From: Paenibacillus zanthoxyli JH29
GTDB lineage: Bacteria > Bacillota > Bacilli > Paenibacillales > Paenibacillaceae
Direction: 5' to 3'
NCBI RefSeq assembly: GCF_000520715.1
Contig: NZ_ASSD01000197.1
Location: forward strand, 1-36,802
Length of the DNA stretch: 36,802 nt
Below are positions 5,791 through 14,902 of the stretch, one piece after another (positions within the stretch are counted from its first letter, which is position 1; each line of letters begins with the position of its first letter). The position numbers and the translations under genes were made by a program. The notes under the pieces were generated by a model. That model saw only the letters and a list, made by a program, of their open reading frames with translations, searched no databases and was not told the DNA's origin.

Positions 5791-8040
5791 ATGAACAATC
5801 TAAGTGTTACTCGTAAAGCAGTGCCTCAGCAAGCAAAACCGACGCTGCTGGGAATGATCGGCCGTTTTGTTGTAGGGGCTAGATGGATGGTCATTATCTT
5901 AGGTGTAATTGCCCTTGTTGCATCGGCTGTTATCGGAGCGGGGACCACTCAAAAGCTGTCGCTCAGCAGATGGGAAGTACCAGGTTCCGAATCATTTAAA
6001 GCGGGTCAAGTCCTTGAGCGCCAGTTCGGCTCCGGCAGTCCCAATCTTGCGCTGCTGGTGACCGTTAAGAATGGCACCATCGACAGTCGAGTGAACCGTG
6101 AAGCGGGACTCGCGCTTACGAAGGAATTGGCGTCCGAGGAGGCGGTTCAGGAAGCATCTTCATACTGGTCCCGCAGAGAGACGCGGACGCTGCGCAGTGA
6201 GGATGGGACGCAAGCACTAATCCTGGCACACTTGAAAGGAACGGTAACGGAGGCGCGGACGGCGCTCGGTAAATTATCTCCTAAGTTTACCCGGGAGAAC
6301 AATCTGTTCAAGGTCGAGGTAGGCGGACAGGACGAAATATTCAGGCAGGCCGCTGGACTGGCCCGTCAGGATTTTGTGCGGGCGGAGATGATCATTTTAC
6401 CCGGCGTATTTCTTCTTCTCCTGCTTGTCTACCGGCGCTTTCGGGCGACTGCTCTGACCATCGGCGTCGGCCTGTTCGCTATGGCCGCCACGCTGGCCGG
6501 GCTCGGCGCAATTGTTTTGTTCACGGAGGTATCGACGTTCGCGCTTAATTTAACATTGGTCATGGGACTTGGGCTCGGCATTGACTATTCGCTGTTCATG
6601 ATCGCCAGATTCAGGGAGGAACTGGCCTCGGGCAAGGATGCGCTTATTTCTGCTGTCCGTACAGTGGAGACCGCCGGACGAACTGTTATTTTCAGCGGCA
6701 TTACCGTTGCGGCGTCCTGTGCTGTGTTGTTTGTCTTTCCTTTTCCATTTCTTCAGTCCTTCGCGTATACCGGTGTGCTGGTTGTCCTGTCAGGGATTAT
6801 CGGTTCCGTCCTTATTCTACCCGCATTTTTTGCCGTTCTCGGCAGCAGGCTTGCGCGGCGTACGGGAAAGAAAACATCAGGCGATTCCGGTCTCCGCACA
6901 AACTGGTGGTATCGAAGCGCGAAGACGGTTATGCGCCGTCCCGTAATATACGGCGGTGCGGCCCTCCTCATTCTAGTGCTGCTTGGATCGCCCATTCTGA
7001 ATTTACAGTTTGGCCTTCCGGATCACCGGGTGCTGCCCGCTCATGCGACAAGCCGGATAGTGGAAGATCAGAAGGCCGCCGGTTTTCGGGCCGAGGAGAC
7101 GGACGCGATTCAGGTTCTGGCTCCGGAGATTAAGAATCCGGCAGGCGCGTTAAATGACATTTCCGCCTATGCCGCCCAACTGTCCGAGGTTCCAGGTATC
7201 ATTCAGGTCGATTCTCTTGCCGGGTCCTTCTTCGAAGGCCGATTAATTACACCTCCCAATGAAACCCATGCCCGTTTTGCAGGCACAAGTGGCGGCACCT
7301 TTCTGACAGTCATTCCCTATGGCACCAGCATCAATGCGGATGCTCCGAAGCTGGTGAATGCGATACGGTCGGCTGATGCGCCGTTTGACGTTATCGTCGG
7401 CGGATATCCGGCGGATTTGACCGATTTTCGTAAAGAACTGCTCGAACGTCTGCCGGTTGCGCTCGGGCTTGTGCTAGTCATAACTTTTATCATTCTGTTC
7501 TTCATGAGCGGCAGCATCCTGCTTCCGATTAAAGCGACCTTGCTCAATTTCCTAAGTCTTACTATAATGTTCGGTACACTTGTATGGGTATTTCAGGAAG
7601 GACACTTGGCAGGGCTGCTTAACTTTACACCAGCCGGATCAATCGAGCCAAGCATTCCGATTCTCATGTTCTGCATCGCGTACGGTCTGTCGATGGATTA
7701 TGAAGTGTTCATTTTATCGCGGATTAAAGAGGAGTATGACCGTACAGGCGATCTGACCGAATCGGTGGCAAGAGGGCTCCAGAAGAGCGGTTCGCTTGTC
7801 ACTACGGCTGCGGCCATTCTGGCTTTTACTTTTGCAGCTTATGCAACGGGAGAGGTCGTGTTTCTCAAAATGCTCGGCATCGGAATGACCCTGGCTGTGC
7901 TGGTGGATGCCACCCTGATCCGGTCCGTGCTGGTTCCCGCCTTCATGAAGCTGGCCGGCAGGGCGAATTGGTGGGCTCCACCCATACTGCGTCGCTTCTA
8001 TGAACGTTATGGCATTTCGGAAGGGGGAGGAGTTCAATGA
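5791..8040 (+). CDS. MMPL/RND family transporter (YdfJ-like exporter)
   Basis: A 749-residue inner-membrane exporter starting at ATG 5791 after GGAGGAG (5779-5785). It has the two-fold RND/MMPL layout: a TM segment near residues 30-50, an extracytoplasmic loop, a first block of five TM helices holding GLGLGIDYSLFMIARF (about residue 260), a TM helix at about 385-405, a second loop, and a second TM block with YGLSMDYEVFILSRIKEE (about 630) and the C-terminal LVDATLIRSVLVPAFM. The paired Asp-Tyr motifs are the proton-relay signature of MMPL proteins. Substrates in Firmicutes homologues are lipids, surfactants or drugs; none can be assigned here. It lies 74 bases after tetR and overlaps the next gene by four bases (ATGA), so its product and the reductase are translationally coupled. 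Confidence 0.92.
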   Translation: MNNLSVTRKAVPQQAKPTLLGMIGRFVVGARWMVIILGVIALVASAVIGAGTTQKLSLSRWEVPGSESFKAGQVLERQFGSGSPNLALLVTVKNGTIDSRVNREAGLALTKELASEEAVQEASSYWSRRETRTLRSEDGTQALILAHLKGTVTEARTALGKLSPKFTRENNLFKVEVGGQDEIFRQAAGLARQDFVRAEMIILPGVFLLLLLVYRRFRATALTIGVGLFAMAATLAGLGAIVLFTEVSTFALNLTLVMGLGLGIDYSLFMIARFREELASGKDALISAVRTVETAGRTVIFSGITVAASCAVLFVFPFPFLQSFAYTGVLVVLSGIIGSVLILPAFFAVLGSRLARRTGKKTSGDSGLRTNWWYRSAKTVMRRPVIYGGAALLILVLLGSPILNLQFGLPDHRVLPAHATSRIVEDQKAAGFRAEETDAIQVLAPEIKNPAGALNDISAYAAQLSEVPGIIQVDSLAGSFFEGRLITPPNETHARFAGTSGGTFLTVIPYGTSINADAPKLVNAIRSADAPFDVIVGGYPADLTDFRKELLERLPVALGLVLVITFIILFFMSGSILLPIKATLLNFLSLTIMFGTLVWVFQEGHLAGLLNFTPAGSIEPSIPILMFCIAYGLSMDYEVFILSRIKEEYDRTGDLTESVARGLQKSGSLVTTAAAILAFTFAAYATGEVVFLKMLGIGMTLAVLVDATLIRSVLVPAFMKLAGRANWWAPPILRRFYERYGISEGGGVQ

Positions 8041-9029
8041 AAGCATTTGTTACCGGAAGTACAGGCATGCTGGGTATTAACTTAATCCGTCAATTGACGG
8101 CGAAAGGCCATGAAGTCAAGGCTCTGGTGCGCTCGAAGGAGAAAGGGGACAAGCTGCTGGGAGACATCGGAGCAGAGCTGATTGTCGGCGATATGGAGCA
8201 AGTGGAGGAATGGTCCTCCTCTTTGCAGGGCTGCGATACGCTTTTTCACACGGCGGCTTATTTCCGGGAAACCTTCGCTCCGGGAAGTCACTGGGAGAAG
8301 CTTGAGCGGATCAACGTGACGAACACCGTGCGGTTGTTTGAGAAGGCTGGCCTTTTTGGGATCGGAAAGATCATCCATACAAGCAGCAACGCAACCATTC
8401 GAAAGCGGGAGGACGGCGTTCCAAGCAATGAATCGGATGTCATGAACCCGGAAGAAGCTCTGAACGATTACGGTAAAAGTAAAGTGATCGGCGATCAGAA
8501 GATCGCCTTGTTCTCCGAGCAGTTAGGGATTCCGGTTGTGACAATGAAACCGTCCTGGATGATCGGCCCATGGGACGCCGCTCCTACGAGCGGGGGCAAG
8601 CTGGTGCTGGATTTCATGGACCGGCGGTTGCCGGGCTTTATTGCCGATTCGGGCATTGATGTGGTAGACCCGCGGGATGTCGCTGACGCGATGATCATTT
8701 CCGCACAGACGATAGGCGAATCCGATTCGTTTATTATAAGCGCGCATCATGTCAGCCAGTTGCAATTAATGCAAGCGTTGGAGGAAGCCACAGGAATTCC
8801 TGCTCCGACAAGGCGGCTGCCGAAAAAGCTGCTGTTCGCGGCTGCATGGGCGGCGGAGCGCTACGCTGCGGCCACGGGCAAAGCGCTCTCGCTATCGGTC
8901 AACGGCATCCGCTCGATTACCAATAAAAAACAGACCTCCTCAGCTAAAGCCGAAAGCGTATTGGGCATCCATTTTCGTCCTTTAATTGAGACAATTCGCG
9001 ATACGGTCAATTGGTATCAGACTCACTGA
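8037..9029 (+). CDS. NAD(P)-dependent epimerase/dehydratase family protein (extended SDR)
   Basis: A 330-residue Rossmann enzyme. The dinucleotide site is at the N terminus: VTGSTGMLGINL fits TGxxGxxG, followed by the acidic/basic segment ending at strand 2 and GDM at strand 3. The catalytic Tyr-Lys pair appears as YGKSK, preceded by HTSS at strand 5. This composition is that of extended short-chain dehydrogenases that act on nucleotide sugars, flavonoid-like ketones or aldehydes (dihydroflavonol reductase-like). The start overlaps the MMPL stop (ATGA, 8037-8040), with AGGGGGAGG upstream inside the transporter gene. Being the last gene of a TetR-controlled exporter operon suggests that it modifies the same toxic or secreted compound that the exporter handles, but the substrate is not deducible. 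Confidence 0.88.
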   Translation: MKAFVTGSTGMLGINLIRQLTAKGHEVKALVRSKEKGDKLLGDIGAELIVGDMEQVEEWSSSLQGCDTLFHTAAYFRETFAPGSHWEKLERINVTNTVRLFEKAGLFGIGKIIHTSSNATIRKREDGVPSNESDVMNPEEALNDYGKSKVIGDQKIALFSEQLGIPVVTMKPSWMIGPWDAAPTSGGKLVLDFMDRRLPGFIADSGIDVVDPRDVADAMIISAQTIGESDSFIISAHHVSQLQLMQALEEATGIPAPTRRLPKKLLFAAAWAAERYAAATGKALSLSVNGIRSITNKKQTSSAKAESVLGIHFRPLIETIRDTVNWYQTH

Positions 9030-9106
9030 TTAGTTTGTTTACGGCAGGCCGCCGCCGCTTCATCCGGTGAATATATCTCAACTCCTCGCTGCAATATAAT
9101 TTCAGT

Positions 9107-9156
9107 TTACCATAAGGTAACCTGGAAAGACTTCGCTTCGTTTTTTCTGCTATAAT
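9107..9156 (+). promoter_or_regulatory. Extended -10 promoter with upstream inverted repeat
   Basis: TGCTATAAT (9148-9156) is a TGn-extended perfect -10, 34 bases before the hydrolase start. About 35 bases upstream, TTACC (9107-9111) and GGTAA (9116-9120) form a small inverted repeat that may be a regulator site. Confidence 0.5.
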
Positions 9157-9189
9157 TTAGGTTATGACAAAACTGGGGAGGAAATTGAA

Positions 9190-9717
9190 ATGGCTGATCC
9201 GCATACTGCGCTGATTCTCATTGATGTACAGGAGGCGATGTTTTCATATCCGGGAATGAAGCTGTATGACGAAGAAGGTGTGATGGAGCGGATCGTATCG
9301 CTGCTGGATCGGGCGCGCCAGGGCGGTACGAGGGTGATTTATATTCAACATACCGAGGATGAAGAATACACCAAGGGAACACCCACATGGCAGATCAGCT
9401 CCAAAGTGACTCCGCTGCTTGGAGAGAAGGTTATCGAGAAGCCGACCTGGGACGCCTTTCACCTTACCGGACTTCAGGAAGAATTGCAGCGTCACGGTAT
9501 TACCCATCTGATTATCGCGGGCATGCAAAGCGAATTTTGTCTCGACTCGACATGCCGCCGGGCATTCAGCCTTGGATATTCCACGATTCTGGTGGAAGAC
9601 GCCCATAGTACGTTTGATAATGGACGGCTCACTGGCAAAGAAATCGTACGGCATCATAACGGGATTCTTGGAGGACGGTTCGTAACCTTGAAACCTGCGA
9701 GCGAAGTAACCTTCTGA
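9190..9717 (+). CDS. Isochorismatase-type cysteine hydrolase
   Basis: A 175-residue cytosolic alpha/beta hydrolase of the isochorismatase-like superfamily, starting at ATG 9190 after GGGGAGG. The catalytic triad is visible: Asp12 in LILIDVQEAM, Lys84 in EKPTWDAF, and Cys117 in GMQSEFCLDST, with the residues before the Cys in the usual position of the cis-peptide. Family members hydrolyse isochorismate, nicotinamide, N-carbamoyl compounds or other amides; the pattern here (SEFC followed by STCR) is of the generic, YrdC/YcaC-unlike type, so no specific substrate is offered. The stop (9715-9717) is one base before the ATG of the VanW gene, indicating a two-gene transcript from the extended -10 promoter at 9148-9156. 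Confidence 0.88.
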   Translation: MADPHTALILIDVQEAMFSYPGMKLYDEEGVMERIVSLLDRARQGGTRVIYIQHTEDEEYTKGTPTWQISSKVTPLLGEKVIEKPTWDAFHLTGLQEELQRHGITHLIIAGMQSEFCLDSTCRRAFSLGYSTILVEDAHSTFDNGRLTGKEIVRHHNGILGGRFVTLKPASEVTF

Positions 9718-9718
9718 A

Positions 9719-10546
9719 ATGGGGAAGACACATTTGGCTGTACGGCCCAAGCAGCGTTCCCGTTTGCGGCTTTTTGCGGGTAAACCCTATTTCATCTGGA
9801 AAAGATATGTAAAATGGCTTACGGAGAAGAAAAAAGTAGCGAATACTTTCAGCCGGGATGCTCTGCCCTGCAAAGTGTTCGAGCACGCGACCCCGCTGCT
9901 GCGTAAGCTTCGAAAGGTCGATATGCAGCTACAGTACAACAAAATTACTAATCTCAGGCTGGCAGTCCAAAAGCTCGACGGCTTAATAATAAAACCGGGA
10001 GAAACCTTCTCTTATTGGCGGAGGATCGGCAAGCCCACCCGGCGGAAGGGCTATGTGGACGGCATGGTGCTGTATTACGGGGGATTCAAATCCGGCGTTG
10101 GGGGAGGGCTGTGCCAGCTCTCGAACCTGATATATTGGATGACGCTTCATTCTCCGTTGACGGTGACGGAACGGCACAGACACAGCTATGATGTTTTTCC
10201 GGATGAACAGCGAACACAGCCGTTCGGCAGCGGGGCGACCTGCTCTTATAACTACCTGGATCTTCAGCTTAGAAATGATACGGATACTGAATATCAGCTT
10301 AAGGTGTGGCTTACCGATACGCATCTGCATGGGGAGTGGCGCGCAGCGGAACCTCCGCTATACACGTATGAGGTTTATGAAAGCGATCATGCCATCTCTT
10401 TGGAGCCATGGGGCGGTTACCTTCGCCGCAACAGTATTTGCCGGAGGCTGATTGCCCGTGACGGCAGTACGGCCTTTGACGAGTACATAACCGACAACAC
10501 CGCATTGATGATGTATGCCCCTTTATTAAAAGAAGATGCCAGATAG
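9719..10546 (+). CDS. VanW family protein
   Basis: A 275-residue protein with the VanW domain: KPGETFSYWRRIGKPT, then the hallmark GVGGGLCQLSNLIYW at about residues 120-135, followed by the HSPLTVTERHRHSYDVFPD segment. The N terminus is basic (RPKQRSRLRLFAGKPYF) with no clear signal peptide. VanW was first seen in VanB-type glycopeptide-resistance clusters, but most genomic copies, like this one, stand outside any van operon and their role is unknown; the fold suggests an extracellular or cell-wall-related function in longer homologues. Starts one base after the hydrolase stop with no Shine-Dalgarno of its own beyond the purine-rich AACCTTCTGAA region, so translation is probably coupled. Confidence 0.88.
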   Translation: MGKTHLAVRPKQRSRLRLFAGKPYFIWKRYVKWLTEKKKVANTFSRDALPCKVFEHATPLLRKLRKVDMQLQYNKITNLRLAVQKLDGLIIKPGETFSYWRRIGKPTRRKGYVDGMVLYYGGFKSGVGGGLCQLSNLIYWMTLHSPLTVTERHRHSYDVFPDEQRTQPFGSGATCSYNYLDLQLRNDTDTEYQLKVWLTDTHLHGEWRAAEPPLYTYEVYESDHAISLEPWGGYLRRNSICRRLIARDGSTAFDEYITDNTALMMYAPLLKEDAR

Positions 10547-10672
10547 GACTAGGGCGGGCATTCAGTCTGTCCATTTGGCGTTTTTTTATCTCACTTTGGA
10601 TAGATAGCCCCTATTCGGGTTAAAACATAAGTTATAGTCCAACATCATTCTTCCAAAGGAGTAAAGTCCAGC

Positions 10673-11809
10673 ATGAAAGCAGTTACTTACCAAGGCAAGA
10701 AGAAAGTGGAAGTCAAAGATGTCGTAAACGCCAAGCTTGAAAAAAAGGATGATATTATCGTCCGGATCACGTCGACTGCTATTTGTGGTTCGGACCTGCA
10801 TGTCTACAACGGGAATATCCCGGGTATGTATGACAATTACGTCATTGGCCATGAGCCGATGGGAATTGTCGAGGAAGTCGGACCCGAAGTGACCAAGGTG
10901 AAAAAAGGCGACCGGGTTATCGTTCCTTTCAACGTGGCGTGCGGACAGTGCTACTTCTGCCAGCATGATATGGAAAGCCAATGTGACCATGCTAACGAGG
11001 CCAAGGATACAGGCGGTTATCTCGGATATTCGGAAACATACGGTGGTTATCCTGGCGGACAAGCCGAGCTGCTGCGGGTTCCTTATGGCAACTTCGGTCC
11101 TTTTGTCGTGCCGGAGGATGCGGAGATGGAGGACGAGAAGCTGCTGTTCCTGTCAGATATCCTCCCAACAGCCTGGTGGAGTGTCGAGAATGCGGGCGTC
11201 AAGCCCGGAGATTCCGTTATTATCCTGGGCTGTGGCCCTGTCGGCCTGCTGACGCAAAAGTTCGCCTGGATGAAAGGGGCTTCCCGCGTTATAGCTGTGG
11301 ACAATGTCCCTTATCGGCTTAAGCTCGCACATCGAATAAATAATGTTGAGGGTTTTAACTTTGACGAAGTGAAAGACCTGGAAATTTATTTGAAGGAAAT
11401 CACGCGCGGCGGGGCGGATATTGTCATTGACTGCGTCGGTCTGGACGCCAAAAAGTCCGTACTAGAAGCTGTTGAAACGACTCTGAAGCTTCAGGGCGGC
11501 TCGCTAAGCGCTTTTAATATCGCGACACAAGTGGTCCGGAAATTCGGCACCATCCAGTTGACCGGCGTTTACGGATTGACGTATAACATGTTCCCGCTGG
11601 GGAATCTGTTCGAACGCAACATTACGCTGAAGATGGGGCAGGCTCCCGTTATTCACTATATACCAGCGCTGTATCAAATGATTAAAGAGAATAAGTTCGA
11701 TCCTACCGATATCATTACGCACCGGCTGCCGATTGATGACGCGGAGCATGCTTACAAGGTGTTCAGCGAGAAGGAGGAGGACTGCATCAAAGTTGTGCTG
11801 AAGCCGTGA
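10673..11809 (+). CDS. Zinc-dependent alcohol/formaldehyde dehydrogenase (AdhB-like)
   Basis: A 378-residue medium-chain dehydrogenase, starting at ATG 10673 after AAAGGAG. Catalytic zinc ligands are Cys38 (ICGSDLH), His60-Glu61 (GHEPMG) and a later residue; the structural zinc lobe is complete with Cys90, Cys93, Cys96 and Cys104 (CGQCYFC...C). The Rossmann motif is GCGPVGLL, with the NAD-selecting Asp in VIAVDN. The length, the HNG insertion pattern and the segment GGYPGGQAE place it with the glutathione-independent formaldehyde dehydrogenase / B. subtilis AdhB branch. It would oxidise aldehydes or alcohols in the cytosol with NAD. It stands alone, 126 bases after vanW and 137 before the EamA gene, and therefore probably has its own promoter. 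Confidence 0.9.
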   Translation: MKAVTYQGKKKVEVKDVVNAKLEKKDDIIVRITSTAICGSDLHVYNGNIPGMYDNYVIGHEPMGIVEEVGPEVTKVKKGDRVIVPFNVACGQCYFCQHDMESQCDHANEAKDTGGYLGYSETYGGYPGGQAELLRVPYGNFGPFVVPEDAEMEDEKLLFLSDILPTAWWSVENAGVKPGDSVIILGCGPVGLLTQKFAWMKGASRVIAVDNVPYRLKLAHRINNVEGFNFDEVKDLEIYLKEITRGGADIVIDCVGLDAKKSVLEAVETTLKLQGGSLSAFNIATQVVRKFGTIQLTGVYGLTYNMFPLGNLFERNITLKMGQAPVIHYIPALYQMIKENKFDPTDIITHRLPIDDAEHAYKVFSEKEEDCIKVVLKP

Positions 11810-11946
11810 GGACCGAAGGAATACATTGGAGGGCTGAACAAACCACCCATCATTTTTAAATAAAAAGCTGATTTTTTCCGCTGCATGCGTTAAATTAACA
11901 GAAGTGCTCTACATCAATTTGACGCGCCGGAAAGGAACAACTCATC

Positions 11947-12894
11947 ATGAATACGAAAAAACCGCCAATCCCCGTACCGCTGCTCATGCTGATCGGGATT
12001 GTAGCCATCTCATTTTCCGCCATATTTATCAAATGGTCCCAAGCTCCGGCTTCCATTCAGGGAATGTACCGCCTGCTGTTCACTTCGCTTTTAATGTTCC
12101 CCTTTGTCCGTCCGTACAGTGGAACGGTATTGTCCCTCCGTTTAAAGGACTGGCTGCTGCTAATAGCTTCCGGCTTCATGCTGGCTCTGCATTTTTTGCT
12201 GTGGATGGGCTCGCTGGAGTATACTTCCGTCGCCAGCTCTACAATGATTATGGCGCTTGAGCCCGTATTCATTATGATTGGGTCCTATATTCTGTACAAG
12301 GAGCGCAGCGCGGTCTCCGCAATATCTGGTCTTGGTGTAGCGATCATAGGCGTCGTATTTATTGGGTGGGGTGACATTGGCTTGTCCTCGGACAGCCTAA
12401 AAGGCGACCTGCTCTCTATATTCGGAACGGTGGCGGTAGCCGCCCATCTGCTCATTGGCAAAAAACTGGTAGCCCGGATGCCGTCTTACCTATACAGCCT
12501 AATTGTGTTCATCAGCGCCGGAGCTGTGTTCGCTCTGTACAATTGGGCTGCCGGCATCGCTTTCTTTGACTATCCGCCAAGAGAATGGGGTATTTTCGCG
12601 CTGCTTGCGATCGTACCGACTGTATTTGGCCATATCCTGTTCAACTGGCTGCTGCAGTATACGTCCGCCACTACCGTCTCCATGAATATTCTAGGAGAAC
12701 CGGTAGGGGCCTGCATTCTGGCCTATTTGCTGCTCGGAGAGCGATTGTCCGGCCTTCAGTGGTCCGGCGGCCTGCTCGTGCTCGGCGGTCTCGCTTGTTA
12801 TTTGTATATGGGCAGCCGGAAAGAGGCCCGGGAAGCAGAGCGGGGTAATAGACCTTCGCATGAACTTGAGTCTTTGCCGGAAAGCGCTTCTTGA
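11947..12894 (+). CDS. EamA-domain DMT superfamily transporter
   Basis: A 315-residue inner-membrane protein starting at ATG 11947 after AAAGGAAC. It has about ten hydrophobic helices in two EamA repeats: the first with IAISFSAIFIKWSQAP, YRLLFTSLLM and SSTMIMALEPVF (the conserved Glu-Pro after helix 4), the second with FGTVAVAAHLLIGKKL, FGHILFNWLLQ and ILGEPVGACILAYLLLGE (the corresponding Glu-Pro). The C-terminal 30 residues are charged and cytosolic. DMT/EamA proteins export or import small metabolites such as amino acids; nothing in the sequence fixes the substrate. The downstream methyltransferase starts 61 bases after the stop on the same strand and may be co-transcribed. Confidence 0.9.
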   Translation: MNTKKPPIPVPLLMLIGIVAISFSAIFIKWSQAPASIQGMYRLLFTSLLMFPFVRPYSGTVLSLRLKDWLLLIASGFMLALHFLLWMGSLEYTSVASSTMIMALEPVFIMIGSYILYKERSAVSAISGLGVAIIGVVFIGWGDIGLSSDSLKGDLLSIFGTVAVAAHLLIGKKLVARMPSYLYSLIVFISAGAVFALYNWAAGIAFFDYPPREWGIFALLAIVPTVFGHILFNWLLQYTSATTVSMNILGEPVGACILAYLLLGERLSGLQWSGGLLVLGGLACYLYMGSRKEAREAERGNRPSHELESLPESAS

Positions 12895-12955
12895 ACCGGC
12901 GGGAGTTCACCGGAACCTAACATAATGAGATTTGAAGCAAAGGAGCTTTTACTTG

Positions 12956-13792
12956 ATGTACGACAGTTACAAGGATGACAATAAACCCGAGTCGGCGGTA
13001 ACCTCCTCCGTCAGCGAAGAGCTGTGGAACGAGGATACATACAGCGCTTGGATAAGCCGGTTTGGAACGCCGGAGGAAGCTGCGGCCAAGCTGCGGAATA
13101 ATCCTTCCGCCAAGCTTCAGCCGCTTCTTGCCTATTTCGGAGAAGTAGGCGGCAAGAAAATGATGAACCTGATGGGCTCGAACGGGGTAAAAGCGGTGGC
13201 GCTCGGTCTGCTTGGTGCCGAGGTGTCGGTAGCCGACTTCTCGGAAGGCAATGGGCGTTATGCTTCCGAGTTGGCGGAAGCTGCGGGAGTTCGGCTGGAC
13301 TATATCGTCTCCGATGTATTGAACCTGCCGGGAACTGTTCCCCGAGGAGCGTTTGATATTGTCTTTGCGGAGCTGGGAATCGTGCACTACTTTACCGATC
13401 TCAAGCCGTTTATGGACACGGTGTATTCACTGCTTGCTCCGGGAGGGCGGTTCATCTTGCGGGATTTTCATCCCGTGTCGACGAAGCTGATCTCTTCAAA
13501 GGGTACGACGGCCAAAATCCGCAAGCATAAAGTAACGGGGGATTATTTCGATACGTCGCTTGAGGAGAAACGGGTGTCCTATGCCAAATATTCGCCCAGT
13601 GGCGGAGAAAGCAGGGACATTACGGGTACCGTATTCTGGCGTAAATGGACGCTCGGCGAGATTGTGACCGCAGCCGCGGAATGCGGCCTCTATATCCGCA
13701 AGCTGGTCGAAGAACCGAATCTATCCTCGGACGTATTCGATAAGGGCATTCCGAAGACGTTTGTGCTGACGGCGGAGAAGCCGGAATTTTAG
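12956..13792 (+). CDS. Class I SAM-dependent methyltransferase
   Basis: A 278-residue cytosolic enzyme. ATG 12956 (MYDSYKDDN) is preferred: AAGGAG at 12940-12945 sits at a normal distance, whereas the TTG at 12932 has none. Rossmann-fold motifs: motif I region LMGSNGVKAVALGLLGAEV, in which GSNG replaces the common GxGxG; the acidic residue after strand 2 in VADFS; the motif with SDVLNLPG after strand 3; and FAELGIVHYFTDL at strand 4, followed by LLAPGGRFILRDFHP at strand 5. This is the arrangement of Methyltransf_11/25-type enzymes that act on small molecules. Substrate unknown. It converges with the LysR gene; only 20 bases separate the stops. Confidence 0.88.
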   Translation: MYDSYKDDNKPESAVTSSVSEELWNEDTYSAWISRFGTPEEAAAKLRNNPSAKLQPLLAYFGEVGGKKMMNLMGSNGVKAVALGLLGAEVSVADFSEGNGRYASELAEAAGVRLDYIVSDVLNLPGTVPRGAFDIVFAELGIVHYFTDLKPFMDTVYSLLAPGGRFILRDFHPVSTKLISSKGTTAKIRKHKVTGDYFDTSLEEKRVSYAKYSPSGGESRDITGTVFWRKWTLGEIVTAAAECGLYIRKLVEEPNLSSDVFDKGIPKTFVLTAEKPEF

Positions 13793-13812
13793 CCGAATAA
13801 TTAAGAGGTTGC

Positions 13813-14697
13813 TCAATTATGGACCAAGCTGTCCGCAAAAGCCTGCTGAATATCGGTTAGCGCATAATCCTTACGCCACGCCAGATAAAAGCCGCCTCGC
13901 TCCGGCAAAATGCCTGAAAGTGGACGATATCGCAAGCTCCCCGACTCGATCTCCGCTGCAATACCGATTTTGGAAAAAACGGCGACCGCATTTCCTTGCA
14001 TAACCAATTGCTTAACGGCCTCTGGGCTATCGATTTCCATCCTATTCCACAAACGCACACCATTTAACCCGGCCCAACGGTCAGCAAATTCGCGCACGCC
14101 GCTTCCCGGGGCATGCTGAATCCACGGCTGCCGGGAGATTTCATCCGGATCGGGGGTATCCTTGCTTTCTAATGGGTGCCCTGGAGCATAGATAAGCACT
14201 GTCTCATCATCGGCAATTTTACTCATATATAAAGATTCGTCCGCCTGCTCATAGCCATGCAGAACGGCAAGCTGAAGCTTGCGGCTCCTGAGCTGCTCGC
14301 GTAAGATGTGATTTTGCGCCTCGGCGACCGTAATTTCGGTCTCAGGATGCTCTGCCGCTAAGCCGGACAAAGCTGTCGGGAGGAGATACGCCGCCGAAAT
14401 TGCCGATGCTCCGATAGACAGCTTTAGCTTGGAGCGGGAGTCGGCCTGCTTTACCGTTCTTTCGGCTTCGGACGCCAGCGCAACAATACGGACCGCATAT
14501 TGATGAAGCGCATGACCGGCTTCAGTCAGCAGCACGCGTCCGCTTCGGCTCTGGAACAGCGGGGTGCCGAGTTCATTCTCCAGCGACTTCATGTGAAAAG
14601 AAACGGTGGGCTGCTTCAGCCCAAGCTCTGCGGCAACATCCGTCACTTTTTTATATTTTTCTATAAGAACTACGATTTGCAGCTTTAATATATTCAT
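13813..14697 (-). CDS. LysR family transcriptional regulator
   Basis: A 294-residue regulator on the - strand. The winged helix-turn-helix spans residues about 16-60 (VTDVAAELGLKQPTVSFHMK, then LENELGTPLFQ), and a linker helix leads to the periplasmic-binding-like effector domain beginning with LKLSIGASAISAAYLLP. GSGVREFAD, VAVFSKIG and the final LAWRKDY are typical sub-domain II segments. The helix-turn-helix with SFHMKSLE resembles the CysL/YwfK and YtlI group, often linked to sulfur or redox genes, but that is only a resemblance. The Shine-Dalgarno GGAGCT lies just upstream of the ATG. The gene is divergent from pstS, with 205 bases between starts, but LysR control of phosphate uptake is not known and should not be assumed. 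Confidence 0.9.
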   Translation of the reverse strand: MNILKLQIVVLIEKYKKVTDVAAELGLKQPTVSFHMKSLENELGTPLFQSRSGRVLLTEAGHALHQYAVRIVALASEAERTVKQADSRSKLKLSIGASAISAAYLLPTALSGLAAEHPETEITVAEAQNHILREQLRSRKLQLAVLHGYEQADESLYMSKIADDETVLIYAPGHPLESKDTPDPDEISRQPWIQHAPGSGVREFADRWAGLNGVRLWNRMEIDSPEAVKQLVMQGNAVAVFSKIGIAAEIESGSLRYRPLSGILPERGGFYLAWRKDYALTDIQQAFADSLVHN

Positions 14698-14797
14698 GGA
14701 AGCTCCTTTGATTTGACAATATCCGCTAACCTTCTCTTTATATTATAGATTAATTCTATTTCATTATACATATTCTATTTCCTTTTTTATCGTTCAT

Positions 14798-14845
14798 TTT
14801 ACATAAGTAGGCGGTTTAACTAACGAAGGGATTTTACAATTAAAC
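14798..14845 (+). promoter_or_regulatory. Possible Pho box region upstream of pstS
   Basis: TTTACA-like hexamers at 14798-14803, 14815-14820 (TTTAAC) and 14833-14838, plus TTAAAC at 14840-14845. PhoP boxes in Bacillus are TTAACA-like repeats with 4-6 base gaps; here the gaps are not regular, so the evidence is weak and rests largely on the downstream pst genes. Confidence 0.3.
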
Positions 14846-14902
14846 ATGTCAGGGCGAACGAGCCTAATTATTAACACAAACTGTAGGAGGAGACAAACAA
14901 TA

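Noticed and set aside
10547-10590. A terminator after the VanW gene (GGGCA ... TGTCC, then CGTTTTTTT).
   Set aside because: The stem is five pairs with a G-T pair and is separated from the T-run by several bases; possible, but too weak to list.
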